From Rhodoferax sp. (GTDB lineage Bacteria > Pseudomonadota > Gammaproteobacteria > Burkholderiales > Burkholderiaceae_C): DNA of 64,000 nt. This document shows, piece after piece, positions 18,202-27,236 of this stretch. The translations under genes were made by a program, and so were the position numbers. The notes below the pieces were generated by a model. The model saw only the letters and a program-made list of their open reading frames with translations, searched no databases and had not been told where the DNA came from. Location: assembly GCF_028689295.1 (NCBI RefSeq), contig NZ_JAQTWL010000008.1:62001-126000 (forward strand), read 5' to 3'. Every line of letters begins with the position of its first letter. Within the stretch, counting starts at the first letter, position 1.

Positions 18202-18840
18202 TTGCCTGAAATAGCCGTCCTCTATGCGGACGAGGTCATTTTGGTGCTGGACAAGCCAGCCGGCCTGTTGTGCGTTCCTGGAAGGGGCGAAGACAAGCAG
18301 GACTGTCTGAGCAGCCGGGTGCAGCAGCGCTATCCCGATGCCCGTGTGGTGCACCGGCTCGACCAGGCGACCTCGGGACTGCTGGTGATGGCGCTGGGCG
18401 CAAGCGCGCAGCGCGCCTTGAACGACGCCTTTGCCAGCCGCCTGGTGCACAAGCGCTACGTGGCTGTGGTAGATGGTTTGCTGGAACCAGCTTGCGGGGA
18501 TCGGGGCACGATTGACTTGCCGATTCTGCTCGATTGGCCGAATCGGCCCCGGCGCATCATCGACCCCCAAGGCAAGCCCAGTTGCACGCGCTGGTGGGTG
18601 CTCAAGCACGACCTTGCAGCAAAAACCACGCGCCTCGAGCTGGAGCCGGTCACCGGCCGCTCGCACCAGTTGCGCGTGCACCTGCAGGCCTTGCAACATC
18701 CAATTTTGGGCGATGCCCTCTACGGCACACCGGCCAGCCTTGGCAAAGCCGAGCGACTGTTGTTGCACGCCACGCGGCTCGAACTGACGCACCCGGTGAG
18801 CTTGCAAAAAATGGTATTTTCGAGCGAGCCACCATTTTGA
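18202..18840 (+). CDS. RluA-family RNA pseudouridine synthase
   Basis: 212-residue pseudouridine synthase with the RluA signature HRLDQATSGLLVMAL containing the catalytic Asp, the N-terminal VLDKPAGLLCVPGRG and the C-terminal TGRSHQLRVHLQALQHPILGD. No S4 domain. The only start that keeps the full N-terminus is a TTG at 18202, because a stop precedes it in frame at 18142 with no ATG between. The target RNA (23S or tRNA uridines, as for RluA) cannot be decided from sequence. Confidence 0.9.
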   Translation: MPEIAVLYADEVILVLDKPAGLLCVPGRGEDKQDCLSSRVQQRYPDARVVHRLDQATSGLLVMALGASAQRALNDAFASRLVHKRYVAVVDGLLEPACGDRGTIDLPILLDWPNRPRRIIDPQGKPSCTRWWVLKHDLAAKTTRLELEPVTGRSHQLRVHLQALQHPILGDALYGTPASLGKAERLLLHATRLELTHPVSLQKMVFSSEPPF

Positions 18841-18881
18841 CGATCGAACGGACGCGCTTCAACCCACTGAGTCTCCAACAC

Positions 18882-19643
18882 ATGACAAGCCATCTCTACA
18901 TCCTCACCGGCGCCTCACGCGGCATGGGCCTGGCCATGGCCGAGCAACTCCTGGCTGAAGAAAACCGCCTGCTGTGCATCTCGCGCCATAAGAACGAAGC
19001 ACTCAATGCATTGGCTGAAAAGAACTTTGCCTGGCTTGAGCAATGGGCACTGGACTTGTCCGCGACCGAGCCAGTCGCCAGCCGCCTCAAGCTCTGGCTG
19101 CGCAGCCTGGACGCCCAGCAGATCAAAAGCGTCACCCTGATCAACAACGCCGGCGTGATTCCGGCCGTGGTTCCTTTACGTGCCTCCAACCCGGCAGACT
19201 TGGCCCTGGCACTGCGCGTCGGACTGGAAGCCCCGCTGCTGCTCACGGCGGCCTTTTTGAGCGCTACAGATGCCTGGACGGTGCCGCGCAAGGTGCTCAA
19301 CATTTCCTCGGGCCTGGGCCGCAGGGCGATGGCTTCACAAGCCGCCTACTGCGCTGCCAAGGCGGGCATGGACCACTTCACCCGCTGCCTGGCGCTTGAC
19401 GAAGCGCGCCTGCCCAACGGCGCCAAGGTCTGCTCGCTGGCACCCGGCGTCATCGACACCGACATGCAGGTGCAACTGCGCAGCGCCGATGCAGCCGGTT
19501 TTCCGGATCAAGCTGCCTTTGCGCAGCTCAAGGCTGCGGGACAACTCAGCACTGCCAGCGATGCGGCCAAGCGCGTTCTGGCCTTGCTGGCACGCCCCGA
19601 TTTCGGCCAGCAAGCGGTGGCCGATGTGCGCGACGCCGCTTAG
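18882..19643 (+). CDS. SDR-family oxidoreductase (sepiapterin/benzil reductase-like)
   Basis: 253-residue NAD(P)-dependent short-chain dehydrogenase from ATG 18882. The cofactor motif is TGASRGMG near the N-terminus, followed by NNAGV and the catalytic AYCAAKAG (YxxxK), with SLAPGVIDTDMQ typical of sepiapterin-reductase/benzil-reductase-like members. It lies 41 bases after the pseudouridine synthase gene on the same strand. The substrate is unknown. Confidence 0.88.
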   Translation: MTSHLYILTGASRGMGLAMAEQLLAEENRLLCISRHKNEALNALAEKNFAWLEQWALDLSATEPVASRLKLWLRSLDAQQIKSVTLINNAGVIPAVVPLRASNPADLALALRVGLEAPLLLTAAFLSATDAWTVPRKVLNISSGLGRRAMASQAAYCAAKAGMDHFTRCLALDEARLPNGAKVCSLAPGVIDTDMQVQLRSADAAGFPDQAAFAQLKAAGQLSTASDAAKRVLALLARPDFGQQAVADVRDAA

Positions 19644-19742
19644 ACCAGCTCCTGATTATGGTTTCTGACCTCGTCGGTATGCTGTCAGAATTTACCGCTA
19701 AGATGTGTCCGTAATTATTTATTAACCCCAAGGAGACAGCAA

Positions 19743-20930
19743 ATGACCCGTGAAGTTGTGATTGTGAGTGGTGCCCGTTCCGCCATTGGTACCTATGGTG
19801 GCAGCCTGAAAGACATTGCGCCCACCGAACTGGCCGGCCAGATCGTGCGCGAAGTGCTGACCCGTGCCCAGGTCAAGGGTGACGAAGTGGGCCACGTGGT
19901 GTTTGGCCATGTGGTCAACACCGAGCCCAAGGACATGTATTTGTCACGCGTGGCAGCCGTCAACGGCGGCTGCGCTGAAAGCGTGCCGGCCTTTAATGTG
20001 AACCGCTTGTGCGGCTCGGGCCTGCAAGCCATCGTATGCGCCAGCCAGAGCATTTTGCTGGGCGACTGCGACATTGCCATCGGCGGCGGTGCCGAATCCA
20101 TGAGCCGCGCCCCGTACGCCAGCCTGAACATGCGCTGGGGCGCGCGCATGGGCGATACCAAGATGGTTGACATGGTGGTAGGCGCATTGAACGACCCGTT
20201 TCACACCGTCCACATGGGCGTGACCGCTGAAGCCATTGCCGCCAAGTGGTGCATCACCCGTGCCGACCAGGATGCGCTGGCGGTTGAGAGCCACAACCGC
20301 GCCCAGCGCGCCATCGAAGGTGGCCGCTTCAAGAGCCAGATCATGCCGGTGACCCTGAAGAGCCGCAAGGGCGATGTGGTGTTCGACACAGACGAGCATT
20401 ACCGCCCCAACTGCACGCTGGCCGACTTGGCCAAGCTCAAGCCCGCCTTCCAGAAAGAGAATGGCACGGTCACGGCCGGCAACGCTTCGGGCATCAACGA
20501 CGCAGCCGCTGCCGTGGTGCTGATGGAAGCAGGCACCGCCAAAGCGCGCGGACTCAAGCCGCTGGCCCGCCTGGTGGCCTATGCCCACGCTGGCGTGGAC
20601 CCGATGTATATGGGCATCGGCCCGGTGCCGGCCTCGCAAATGGCGCTCAAAAAAGCCGGTTTGACCGTGGCCGACCTGGACGTGATCGAGGCCAACGAGG
20701 CCTTTGCCGCCCAGGCCTGCGCCGTCAGCCGCGACCTCGGCTTGGACCCAGCCAAGGTCAACCCCAATGGTTCCGGTATTTCGCTGGGACACCCGATCGG
20801 CGCCACTGGCGCACTGATCACGGTCAAGGCGCTGTATGAGCTCGAGCGCATTGGCGGGCGTTATGCGCTGGTGACCATGTGCATTGGCGGCGGTCAGGGC
20901 ATTGCGGCTATTTTCGAGCGCCAGGCTTAA
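19743..20930 (+). CDS. bktB: Beta-ketothiolase / acetyl-CoA acetyltransferase
   Basis: 395-residue thiolase II, very close to BktB of Cupriavidus necator throughout (MTREVVIVSG, MGIGPVPASQMAL, NPNGSGISLGHPIGATGA). The catalytic residues are present: nucleophilic Cys in NRLCGSGLQA, His in GHPIG and Cys in MCIGGGQG. BktB condenses or cleaves acetyl- and longer acyl-CoA, for polyhydroxyalkanoate precursor supply or beta-oxidation. AAGGAGA precedes the ATG. Its own promoter probably lies in 19644-19742. A hairpin follows. Confidence 0.92.
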   Translation: MTREVVIVSGARSAIGTYGGSLKDIAPTELAGQIVREVLTRAQVKGDEVGHVVFGHVVNTEPKDMYLSRVAAVNGGCAESVPAFNVNRLCGSGLQAIVCASQSILLGDCDIAIGGGAESMSRAPYASLNMRWGARMGDTKMVDMVVGALNDPFHTVHMGVTAEAIAAKWCITRADQDALAVESHNRAQRAIEGGRFKSQIMPVTLKSRKGDVVFDTDEHYRPNCTLADLAKLKPAFQKENGTVTAGNASGINDAAAAVVLMEAGTAKARGLKPLARLVAYAHAGVDPMYMGIGPVPASQMALKKAGLTVADLDVIEANEAFAAQACAVSRDLGLDPAKVNPNGSGISLGHPIGATGALITVKALYELERIGGRYALVTMCIGGGQGIAAIFERQA

Positions 20931-20957
20931 GAAATCCGCCAACTTTGGCGAGCCCCT

Positions 20958-20988
20958 ATGAGACCCGTGCCAACCTGGCGGGTCTCAT
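20958..20988. terminator. Strong hairpin after bktB
   Basis: Arms ATGAGACCC/GGGTCTCAT pair over 9 bases, with an inner GCCA/TGGC stem. There is no T run, so termination may be inefficient or Rho-aided. It lies 27 bases after the bktB stop. Confidence 0.5.
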
Positions 20989-21161
20989 CCAAATAACTTG
21001 AATGCGCTACATGTCCAATACCCTGCTATAGAGGAGCAACGCGTCAGAGATGAAGGTGCTGATATCCATTGCGGAGATGAAACCGCACGGGTCAACACTG
21101 ATGTACAAGATCAATTGGGATAAAGTGGGCGCATGCATTTGAGTCCCATCCAGTCATACCC

Positions 21162-22859
21162 ATGATTATCGAAAAGAGTATTGTTCGACGCTACCTGGTT
21201 CTGTCGGTGATCGCGTCCACGCTGCCAGTGCTGGCGATTGGATTGATGTATGACCACTTCACCGGCAACGCATTGGAACAATTGCTGGGCGAGAAAATGT
21301 CCACACACCTGACGGCCACGGCAAATCGGTTGGGTGCCTATATCGAGTCGCGCCGTTATCAACTCGAAACGCTCGCCAACTACCCGGGTATTGATGAATA
21401 TTCCAGTTCAAAGACAAGCCAACCCAGCTCCGAGGTGACTGCCTTGCTGCAAATCGAATCGGATTTGCCAGACCTCTACGGCATTCTTTTTTTTGATGCA
21501 CAGGGCCGCCTGCAACGTGTGGTGCCGGGTCAGGCTGCGGCGGGGCCACCTTATTGGAGTGATCGCCCCTTTGAGACCAACAACCTGCCGGTCACGACCG
21601 TGGGAGAGACCCAAATTCTGGGCCCCGTGGCGGCACTTGACGGTGATTCGGGTTGGCTGCTGGTGCGCCACGCCCTGCACGCGCGGCAAGCGGATCAGAT
21701 TTCCGGCTACATCGCCTTGCACGTGCGTCTGGCCTCGCTCACCGAGCAACTCGGTGCCAATGCCGTGGCAGGCACCCTGCAGCCCTTGCTGCGCACGCCG
21801 GTAGGCAATTTCAATACGGTGGGTCAATCCAGCACCGTGCATGGCAAGGTGATCGTCGGCCCGGAAATTCTGCCTGGCTGGCAGCCGCTGCTTGAAGTCG
21901 AGTCAGACGGTGTACTCAAGTCCTTCGCACTGGAGCGGCGTGCCCTGCTGCTGGCCGTCATGGTGAGCGCAGTGCTGATCGTGTTCCTGTTCTTTCGTTT
22001 GTCCACACATCTGCGCTTTCGTATTGGCTTATTGCTGAGTGGCGTTGATGCCATTTCGTCGGGGCAACTTGCGCACCGAATTGCCGAGGAAGGCAGCGAT
22101 GAAATCGCCTCCGTCTCGCATGCCTTTAACGCGATGTCGGGCAAACTTCAGGAGTATCTGGCGCGCGCTGTGCATATGGAAAAGCTGGCCGTTCTGGGCG
22201 AATTTGCGACCGGGATCGCGCATGAGATTCGCAATCCTCTGGCCGCCCTCAAGACCAGCGCCCAAGCCCTGGCTAGACGTGAGCAAGACCCAAAACGGGC
22301 GCAACTTCTGGCCGAGATGGAAGGCGAAATTGACCGGCTTGCACGCGTTGTGAGCGATTTGGTTGACTTTGGACGTCCACGCCCCGCAGCCCCCGGTGTC
22401 GTGCTGGTTCGTGACTTGCTGCGCCGTGTGCTCCCGAGCATTGAACCCGAGGCACTACAGCGCGGTGTGCACCTGAGCTGCCAGGGAGATTCAGACCTGG
22501 AGGTGTGGGCCGACCCTGATCATTTACTGCAGATTGTGCTGAACCTAGCGCTCAATGCGGTTCAGGCCACGCCGCCAGGAGGAACGGTGGTGCTACGAGC
22601 TTTCGCGGCTGATGCACAGATTGCCATGGAAGTCAGCGACACGGGTTGTGGCATCCCCAAAGAATTGCTGAATCGTGTCAGTGACCCATTCTTTACGACC
22701 AAGACCCGGGGCGTTGGTCTGGGTTTGAGTATTTCCCGTCAGTTATGTGAACTCAACAATGGACAGATGTCGCTTGACAGTGCGCCCGGACACGGTACTG
22801 TGGTGCGTATCACCCTTCCTAACGCAAAATTCTTCCATGCCAACCATCCTGATCATTGA
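21162..22859 (+). CDS. Two-component sensor histidine kinase (NtrB/DctB-like)
   Basis: 565-residue membrane kinase: N-terminal transmembrane helix (LVLSVIASTLPVLAIGLMY), a periplasmic Cache-like sensor of about 220 residues, a second helix (LLAVMVSAVLIVFLFFR), HAMP, HisKA with GIAHEIRNPLAALKTSAQA (phospho-His), and HATPase with NLALNAVQA, DTGCGIP and GVGLGLSIS. All catalytic boxes are intact. It overlaps the sigma-54 response regulator downstream by 23 bases, so the pair is coupled. The periplasmic sensor suggests it detects an extracellular solute, plausibly the substrate of the transporter downstream. Confidence 0.92.
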   Translation: MIIEKSIVRRYLVLSVIASTLPVLAIGLMYDHFTGNALEQLLGEKMSTHLTATANRLGAYIESRRYQLETLANYPGIDEYSSSKTSQPSSEVTALLQIESDLPDLYGILFFDAQGRLQRVVPGQAAAGPPYWSDRPFETNNLPVTTVGETQILGPVAALDGDSGWLLVRHALHARQADQISGYIALHVRLASLTEQLGANAVAGTLQPLLRTPVGNFNTVGQSSTVHGKVIVGPEILPGWQPLLEVESDGVLKSFALERRALLLAVMVSAVLIVFLFFRLSTHLRFRIGLLLSGVDAISSGQLAHRIAEEGSDEIASVSHAFNAMSGKLQEYLARAVHMEKLAVLGEFATGIAHEIRNPLAALKTSAQALARREQDPKRAQLLAEMEGEIDRLARVVSDLVDFGRPRPAAPGVVLVRDLLRRVLPSIEPEALQRGVHLSCQGDSDLEVWADPDHLLQIVLNLALNAVQATPPGGTVVLRAFAADAQIAMEVSDTGCGIPKELLNRVSDPFFTTKTRGVGLGLSISRQLCELNNGQMSLDSAPGHGTVVRITLPNAKFFHANHPDH

Positions 22860-24228
22860 CGACGAACCCAGCCTCATCAGCTCCCTGACCTTTGCCCTGG
22901 AGGAGGAGGGCTACAAGGTCTATGGTGCGGGAACCGGGCATGACGGACTGCTGATGCTGTCGGAGGTGCAGCCGGATCTGGTGCTGCTTGACCTGCGCTT
23001 GCCCGATCTGACCGGCCTGGAAGTCCTGGAGGCGATGCAGCGTAAAGACGGTGTGCCGCAAGTGATCATGATTTCGGCCCACGGCGACACCCGCGCTGCG
23101 GTCAAGGCTGTAAAAATGGGCGCCGCAGATTACCTGACCAAACCCTTCGATCTCAACGATCTGCTACACACCATACTCACTGCGCTGGAACGCAGCCGCA
23201 TGGCCAGTGAAATCGATTTTCATCGACGGGCTGCGTTGCGCCATACCGGCTTGGTGGGTGACAGCGCAACCATGCGTGATCTGGCAGCGACTATCGCGCG
23301 CATTGCGGCCAGCAATACGGCACGCATCCTGGTGCTGGGGGAGTCGGGCACCGGAAAAGCATTGGTGGCTCGCGCCATTCACGCCGGCAGTACGCGTTCC
23401 GCCGGGCCGTTCATCGAGGTCAACTGTGCCTCGCTGCCGGAACAATTGATCGAGGCCGAGCTCTTTGGTGCTGCCAAGGGCGCTTACACCGGTGCGCACC
23501 AGCGTCGTGAAGGTTTGGTCACTCTGGCCGACAGAGGCACGCTGTTTCTGGATGAGATTGGAGAAATGCCCCTGGCCTTGCAGGCCAAGTTGCTGCACTT
23601 CATGGAAAATGGCCAATACCGTGCCATTGGATCGACCAGCCCACTGCAAGCCGATGTGCGCGTTGTGGCCGCCACGAATCGCGATCTGGCGCAGGAAGTT
23701 GCCGCCGGACGCTTTCGCGAAGACCTGTTCTACCGCATTAACGTCATCTGCCTGAAAGTTCCGGCATTGCGCAGTCGCGGCTCTGATGCCGTTCAATTGG
23801 CCGAACACTTTGCCCTGCGCTATGCCCACGAAGAAGGGGTAGCCGCCATCAGCATCGGCAAGGCAGCGCACGCGTTGCTGGCGGCCTACACTTGGCCAGG
23901 CAATGTGCGCGAACTGAAGAACCTGATTGAGCGATTGACCATTCTGTTTCCAGGTCAGGAAATCAGCGCGACAGAACTGCCTGCCGAGATTGCTGCCACT
24001 GACCACAGCAGCACGCGTACCACGCCGGGTGTCGCCTGCGGCGTGGCTGCACCAGCGCGGCCCGAGGGTGCTTCCATCGACGATACCCTGGCCGAGGCCG
24101 AACGCGAGTTGATACTCGCTACCCTGCGTGAATGCGGGGGTCACAAGGGCCACGCTGCGGATCGCCTCGGTATTTCACGCCACGCCTTCAAGCGGCGCTT
24201 GCAAAGGCTCGCTATTGACCCTCCCTGA
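22837..24228 (+). CDS. Sigma-54-dependent response regulator (NtrC/AtoC family)
   Basis: 463 residues from ATG 22837 (MPTILIIDDEPS). The receiver domain has the phospho-accepting Asp in LVLLDLRLPDLTG. The AAA+ domain has GESGTGKALVARAIH and a GAYTGA loop in place of GAFTGA, a tolerated F-to-Y change. The C-terminal Fis-type helix-turn-helix is HAADRLGISRHAFKRRL. It is coupled to the kinase gene. The gap downstream holds an inverted repeat and a sigma-54 promoter, so it very likely activates the transporter operon that follows. Confidence 0.94.
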   Translation: MPTILIIDDEPSLISSLTFALEEEGYKVYGAGTGHDGLLMLSEVQPDLVLLDLRLPDLTGLEVLEAMQRKDGVPQVIMISAHGDTRAAVKAVKMGAADYLTKPFDLNDLLHTILTALERSRMASEIDFHRRAALRHTGLVGDSATMRDLAATIARIAASNTARILVLGESGTGKALVARAIHAGSTRSAGPFIEVNCASLPEQLIEAELFGAAKGAYTGAHQRREGLVTLADRGTLFLDEIGEMPLALQAKLLHFMENGQYRAIGSTSPLQADVRVVAATNRDLAQEVAAGRFREDLFYRINVICLKVPALRSRGSDAVQLAEHFALRYAHEEGVAAISIGKAAHALLAAYTWPGNVRELKNLIERLTILFPGQEISATELPAEIAATDHSSTRTTPGVACGVAAPARPEGASIDDTLAEAERELILATLRECGGHKGHAADRLGISRHAFKRRLQRLAIDPP

Positions 24229-24277
24229 GCGGTATGCGCCCTCAGGTCTGAGCGGTTTTCGCTCAATTGGGCGCTCA
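24226..24277. promoter_or_regulatory. Candidate enhancer sites for the sigma-54 regulator
   Basis: TGAGCG-GTTTT-CGCTCA at 24249-24265 is a perfect inverted repeat. Further copies of the half site lie at 24226-24231 (TGAGCG, overlapping the regulator stop codon) and 24272-24277 (CGCTCA). The main repeat is centred about 130 bases before the predicted transcription start, the normal place for an RpoN enhancer. Confidence 0.6.
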
Positions 24278-24363
24278 GCCATGATCCCCGGAAATGTCAC
24301 ACCGAGGCAGGTCATGGGTTTCTTTGCTGTGCAATCAGCCTTTTTCGACATCTTCTGCTCGCT

Positions 24364-24379
24364 TGGCATGATGCTTGCA
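24364..24379 (+). promoter_or_regulatory. Sigma-54 (-24/-12) promoter
   Basis: TGGCATGATGCTTGCA matches the RpoN consensus TGGCACG-N4-TTGCW at every strongly conserved base with exact spacing. Transcription should start near 24390, about 70 bases before the first binding-protein gene. It lies directly after a sigma-54 activator gene. Confidence 0.85.
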
Positions 24380-24462
24380 ATATGTCGATTGAGTGGCCCA
24401 CGATATCAGCGCGGTGAGTGATCACAAACAGCGCTGTTATGACCAAGCCACCAGAGGAGAAC

Positions 24463-25845
24463 ATGTTTCAGTCGATTCGTCCTGTCATCATCGGTGTCAC
24501 GCTCGTTCGCATAGCGCTGCGGCGCATTGCCTTGCCCGGCTGGATGCTGGTAGCGCTTTTCACTTTGGGCTGGCCTCTGGGGGCTGCAGCCCGCATCGAA
24601 TTTGGCGCACCAGCCCAAACTGCGGATGCCACCGTCGGCTGCATGTTTCCGTTGGGTGGCCGGGCTGCGATCTATGGCCGCGACAGCATCGCCGGCATGA
24701 AATTGGCCTTGGCCGATTTGGCAGCAGAACTCCCACTAGGAGCTGCACCCAGACTGCGTGTGCTGGTCGAGGACGATCGATCAAAAGCCTCTGTGGCGAC
24801 ACGGATTGCAGAGAACTTCATCACCCGGGACAAGGCGCGTTTTCTTTGCGGCATCGTCAGCTCCGGTGTGGCACAGGCTATCAGCCGCTTTTCGCGCGAC
24901 CACCAGGTCATCATGATCGGCACCGATCACGCCTCGTCACGCTTGACCATCGAGGACTTTCACCGCCACTACTTTCGGGTCTCCAACGATACCTACACAT
25001 CGATGGCGGCCGGCGCTCGTTATCTCGCCGATCTGCAGAAAAAGAACGGTTGGAAACGACTGGCCTTCATCGGCCCCGACTACGACTACGGTCATATTTC
25101 CTGGCGCGACCTGGAGGACGCCCTGTCCAGTCTGGACGTGCGCTACCAAGTGACAGGGCACCTTTGGCCGCGCCTGTATGAACCCGACTACACCGCCTAC
25201 GTCGCGGCACTGCTGGCGGCCAAACCTGACGTGGTGGTGGTAGCGTTGTGGGGTGGCGATTTCATCGCCTTCCTCAAGCAAGCCCTGTCATCCAGGTTGC
25301 TGGAAAAAACCAAACTGGTGAACTTCGATACCGGCGGCAATTACGACGTGCTGGAGTCTCTGGGTGAACAGGTACCCCCCGGTCTGATCCTGTCAGCGCG
25401 GCATCACAATAATTGGCCCGATACTGCCCGCAACCGCAAGTTCGTCAACGACTTCCACCAACTTGAAGGGCGCTTTCCGACCTATGCTGCCGAGGGCGCA
25501 TACGCTGGCATCATGGCCATCGCCCACGCCATGCGCATCGCAGGGCCTCATGCCAGCAACGATCAACTGATTCACGCCCTGGAGGGTTTGCAGTTGCCGC
25601 TGCCCAAAGACCCTGAGGGATTCACCTCACATATCGATGCGCAAACCCATCAAATTGTGCAAGTCCAGGCCATCGGCGAAGTGCTGCCCAATTCCGCCTT
25701 CCCACCGGCCAGGATCATGCTTGGCAACTGGGTGGTTTACCCGGCAGAAGATTTGCAACCGAGCCCCGATCTCATTCATGCCCGGCGCGCCCGTGCGCGT
25801 ACCGTTCCCAGCAGTTCCCCCGTTCCCAGTAACTCAACTAACTAA
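24463..25845 (+). CDS. Periplasmic binding protein, Liv type (Peripla_BP_6), first copy
   Basis: About 460 residues from ATG 24463, where GAGG lies 5 bases upstream; ATG 24439 is an alternative. A basic N-terminus and one hydrophobic segment (GWMLVALFTLGWPLGAAA) act as signal or anchor. The mature part starts in the style of branched-chain amino acid binding proteins (VGCMFPLGGRAAIYGRDSIAGMKLAL). It is the first gene behind the sigma-54 promoter and 14 bases before a second binding-protein gene of the same fold. The ligand is unknown, and the context suggests an organic acid or alcohol-derived solute. Confidence 0.85.
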   Translation: MFQSIRPVIIGVTLVRIALRRIALPGWMLVALFTLGWPLGAAARIEFGAPAQTADATVGCMFPLGGRAAIYGRDSIAGMKLALADLAAELPLGAAPRLRVLVEDDRSKASVATRIAENFITRDKARFLCGIVSSGVAQAISRFSRDHQVIMIGTDHASSRLTIEDFHRHYFRVSNDTYTSMAAGARYLADLQKKNGWKRLAFIGPDYDYGHISWRDLEDALSSLDVRYQVTGHLWPRLYEPDYTAYVAALLAAKPDVVVVALWGGDFIAFLKQALSSRLLEKTKLVNFDTGGNYDVLESLGEQVPPGLILSARHHNNWPDTARNRKFVNDFHQLEGRFPTYAAEGAYAGIMAIAHAMRIAGPHASNDQLIHALEGLQLPLPKDPEGFTSHIDAQTHQIVQVQAIGEVLPNSAFPPARIMLGNWVVYPAEDLQPSPDLIHARRARARTVPSSSPVPSNSTN

Positions 25846-25859
25846 CCAGGAGTCAATTC

Positions 25860-27158
25860 ATGTCAACCATTTTCCGTTTATCCACTCTGACCGCCGCCAT
25901 TGCGCTGGCAGCGGCTGCGACATCCACAAACGCTGCCGACAACGGCAAGTACCGCATCGGTGTTGTCACCTTCCTGTCGGGTGCCGCAGCCGGTCCGTTT
26001 GGCGTGCCCGCCGCCAATAGTGCCAAGTTGATGGTTGAGACTTTGAACAACAGCAAGGTTCCCGCACCCTACAGCAAGAAAGGTATCAACGGCCTGGAAA
26101 TTGAAATGGTGATGCTCGACGAAAGTGGTGGTGCAACCAAGCAGACCGAGGAGTTCCGCAACCTGGTTCAACGGCAAAAAGTGGATGCCGTGATCGGTTA
26201 CATCTCGTCTGGCGACTGTTTGGCCATTGCCCCCGCCGCTGAAGAGCTGGGTGTGCCGACCATTTTCTTTGACTGCGGGACATCCAAAGTCTTCGACGTG
26301 GTAAAGAATCCCAAATTCCTGTTTCGCACCGGCCTGGATGCGGTCGTGGACAACATTGCGGCAGCACGCTACGTAGCGGAAGCCAGGCCCAACGTGAAAA
26401 CCATTGCCAGCATCCAGCAAAACTATGCCTGGGGCCAGGAATCCTGGGCCGACTTTGCGCTGGCTTTCAGCCGTATCAAGCCAGAATCGAAAGTGGTGTC
26501 CGAACAGTGGCCCAAACTGGGACAAGGCCAGTACGGCGCCGAAATTTCCGCGCTTTCTGTGGCCAATCCCGACCTGATTCACTCCAGTTTCTGGGGTGGC
26601 GACATGGAGGCACTGATGTTGCAAGGAGGCGCGCGCGGCCTATTCGACAATAAAACCGTGGTGTTGACCGCCGGTGAGACTGGTATGGAACACTTCAAGG
26701 GCCAGGTCGCCAACGGCACCATCATCGGCGGGCGTGGTCCGTTTGGTGCTTTTTCGCCAAAAAATGCCTTGAATGACTGGTTCCGTCCGACGTTTGTGAC
26801 GCAATTCAAGGAGTCCCCGACCTACCCCGCCTACAAAATGGCGCAGGCCATCCTGGGCCTGAAGGCGGCCGCAGAGAAGAGCGCCAAGGCCGGGGCGATG
26901 CCCACCACTGATCAGGTCGTGAATGGCTTGACCGGACTGAGTTTTGAAGCCCCAAGCGGTACCGTCAACATGGCCCGTACCAAGGGCCATCAGGCGGTGC
27001 AAAGCGTGTCTTTTGGCGAGTACCAGTTTGATGCCAAGTCTGGCAAGGCCACGGTTGCCAAGGTCAAGACCTACGCCGGTGAATGTGTGATGCCACCGGA
27101 TGGCACCACCAGCGCCGACTGGATCAAAGCCGGTTTCCCTGGTGCTAAGTGCAATTGA
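25860..27158 (+). CDS. Periplasmic binding protein, Liv type (Peripla_BP_6), second copy
   Basis: 432 residues with a clear Sec signal (STLTAAIALAAAATSTNAA). The mature part begins KYRIGVVTFLSGAAAGPFGVPA, typical of Liv/amide-type solute-binding proteins. It diverges strongly from the preceding binding protein, so it is not a recent tandem duplicate. AGGAG precedes the ATG by 8 bases. The permease and ATPase genes follow, which makes this the more likely main receptor of the importer. Confidence 0.9.
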   Translation: MSTIFRLSTLTAAIALAAAATSTNAADNGKYRIGVVTFLSGAAAGPFGVPAANSAKLMVETLNNSKVPAPYSKKGINGLEIEMVMLDESGGATKQTEEFRNLVQRQKVDAVIGYISSGDCLAIAPAAEELGVPTIFFDCGTSKVFDVVKNPKFLFRTGLDAVVDNIAAARYVAEARPNVKTIASIQQNYAWGQESWADFALAFSRIKPESKVVSEQWPKLGQGQYGAEISALSVANPDLIHSSFWGGDMEALMLQGGARGLFDNKTVVLTAGETGMEHFKGQVANGTIIGGRGPFGAFSPKNALNDWFRPTFVTQFKESPTYPAYKMAQAILGLKAAAEKSAKAGAMPTTDQVVNGLTGLSFEAPSGTVNMARTKGHQAVQSVSFGEYQFDAKSGKATVAKVKTYAGECVMPPDGTTSADWIKAGFPGAKCN

Positions 27159-27236
27159 ACCCGTCATCACCACGGATGAAACTCCGTGTCCAAGGGCGAG
27201 GCGCAATGCCTCGCCCGCAAACGGTACTCAACGACT

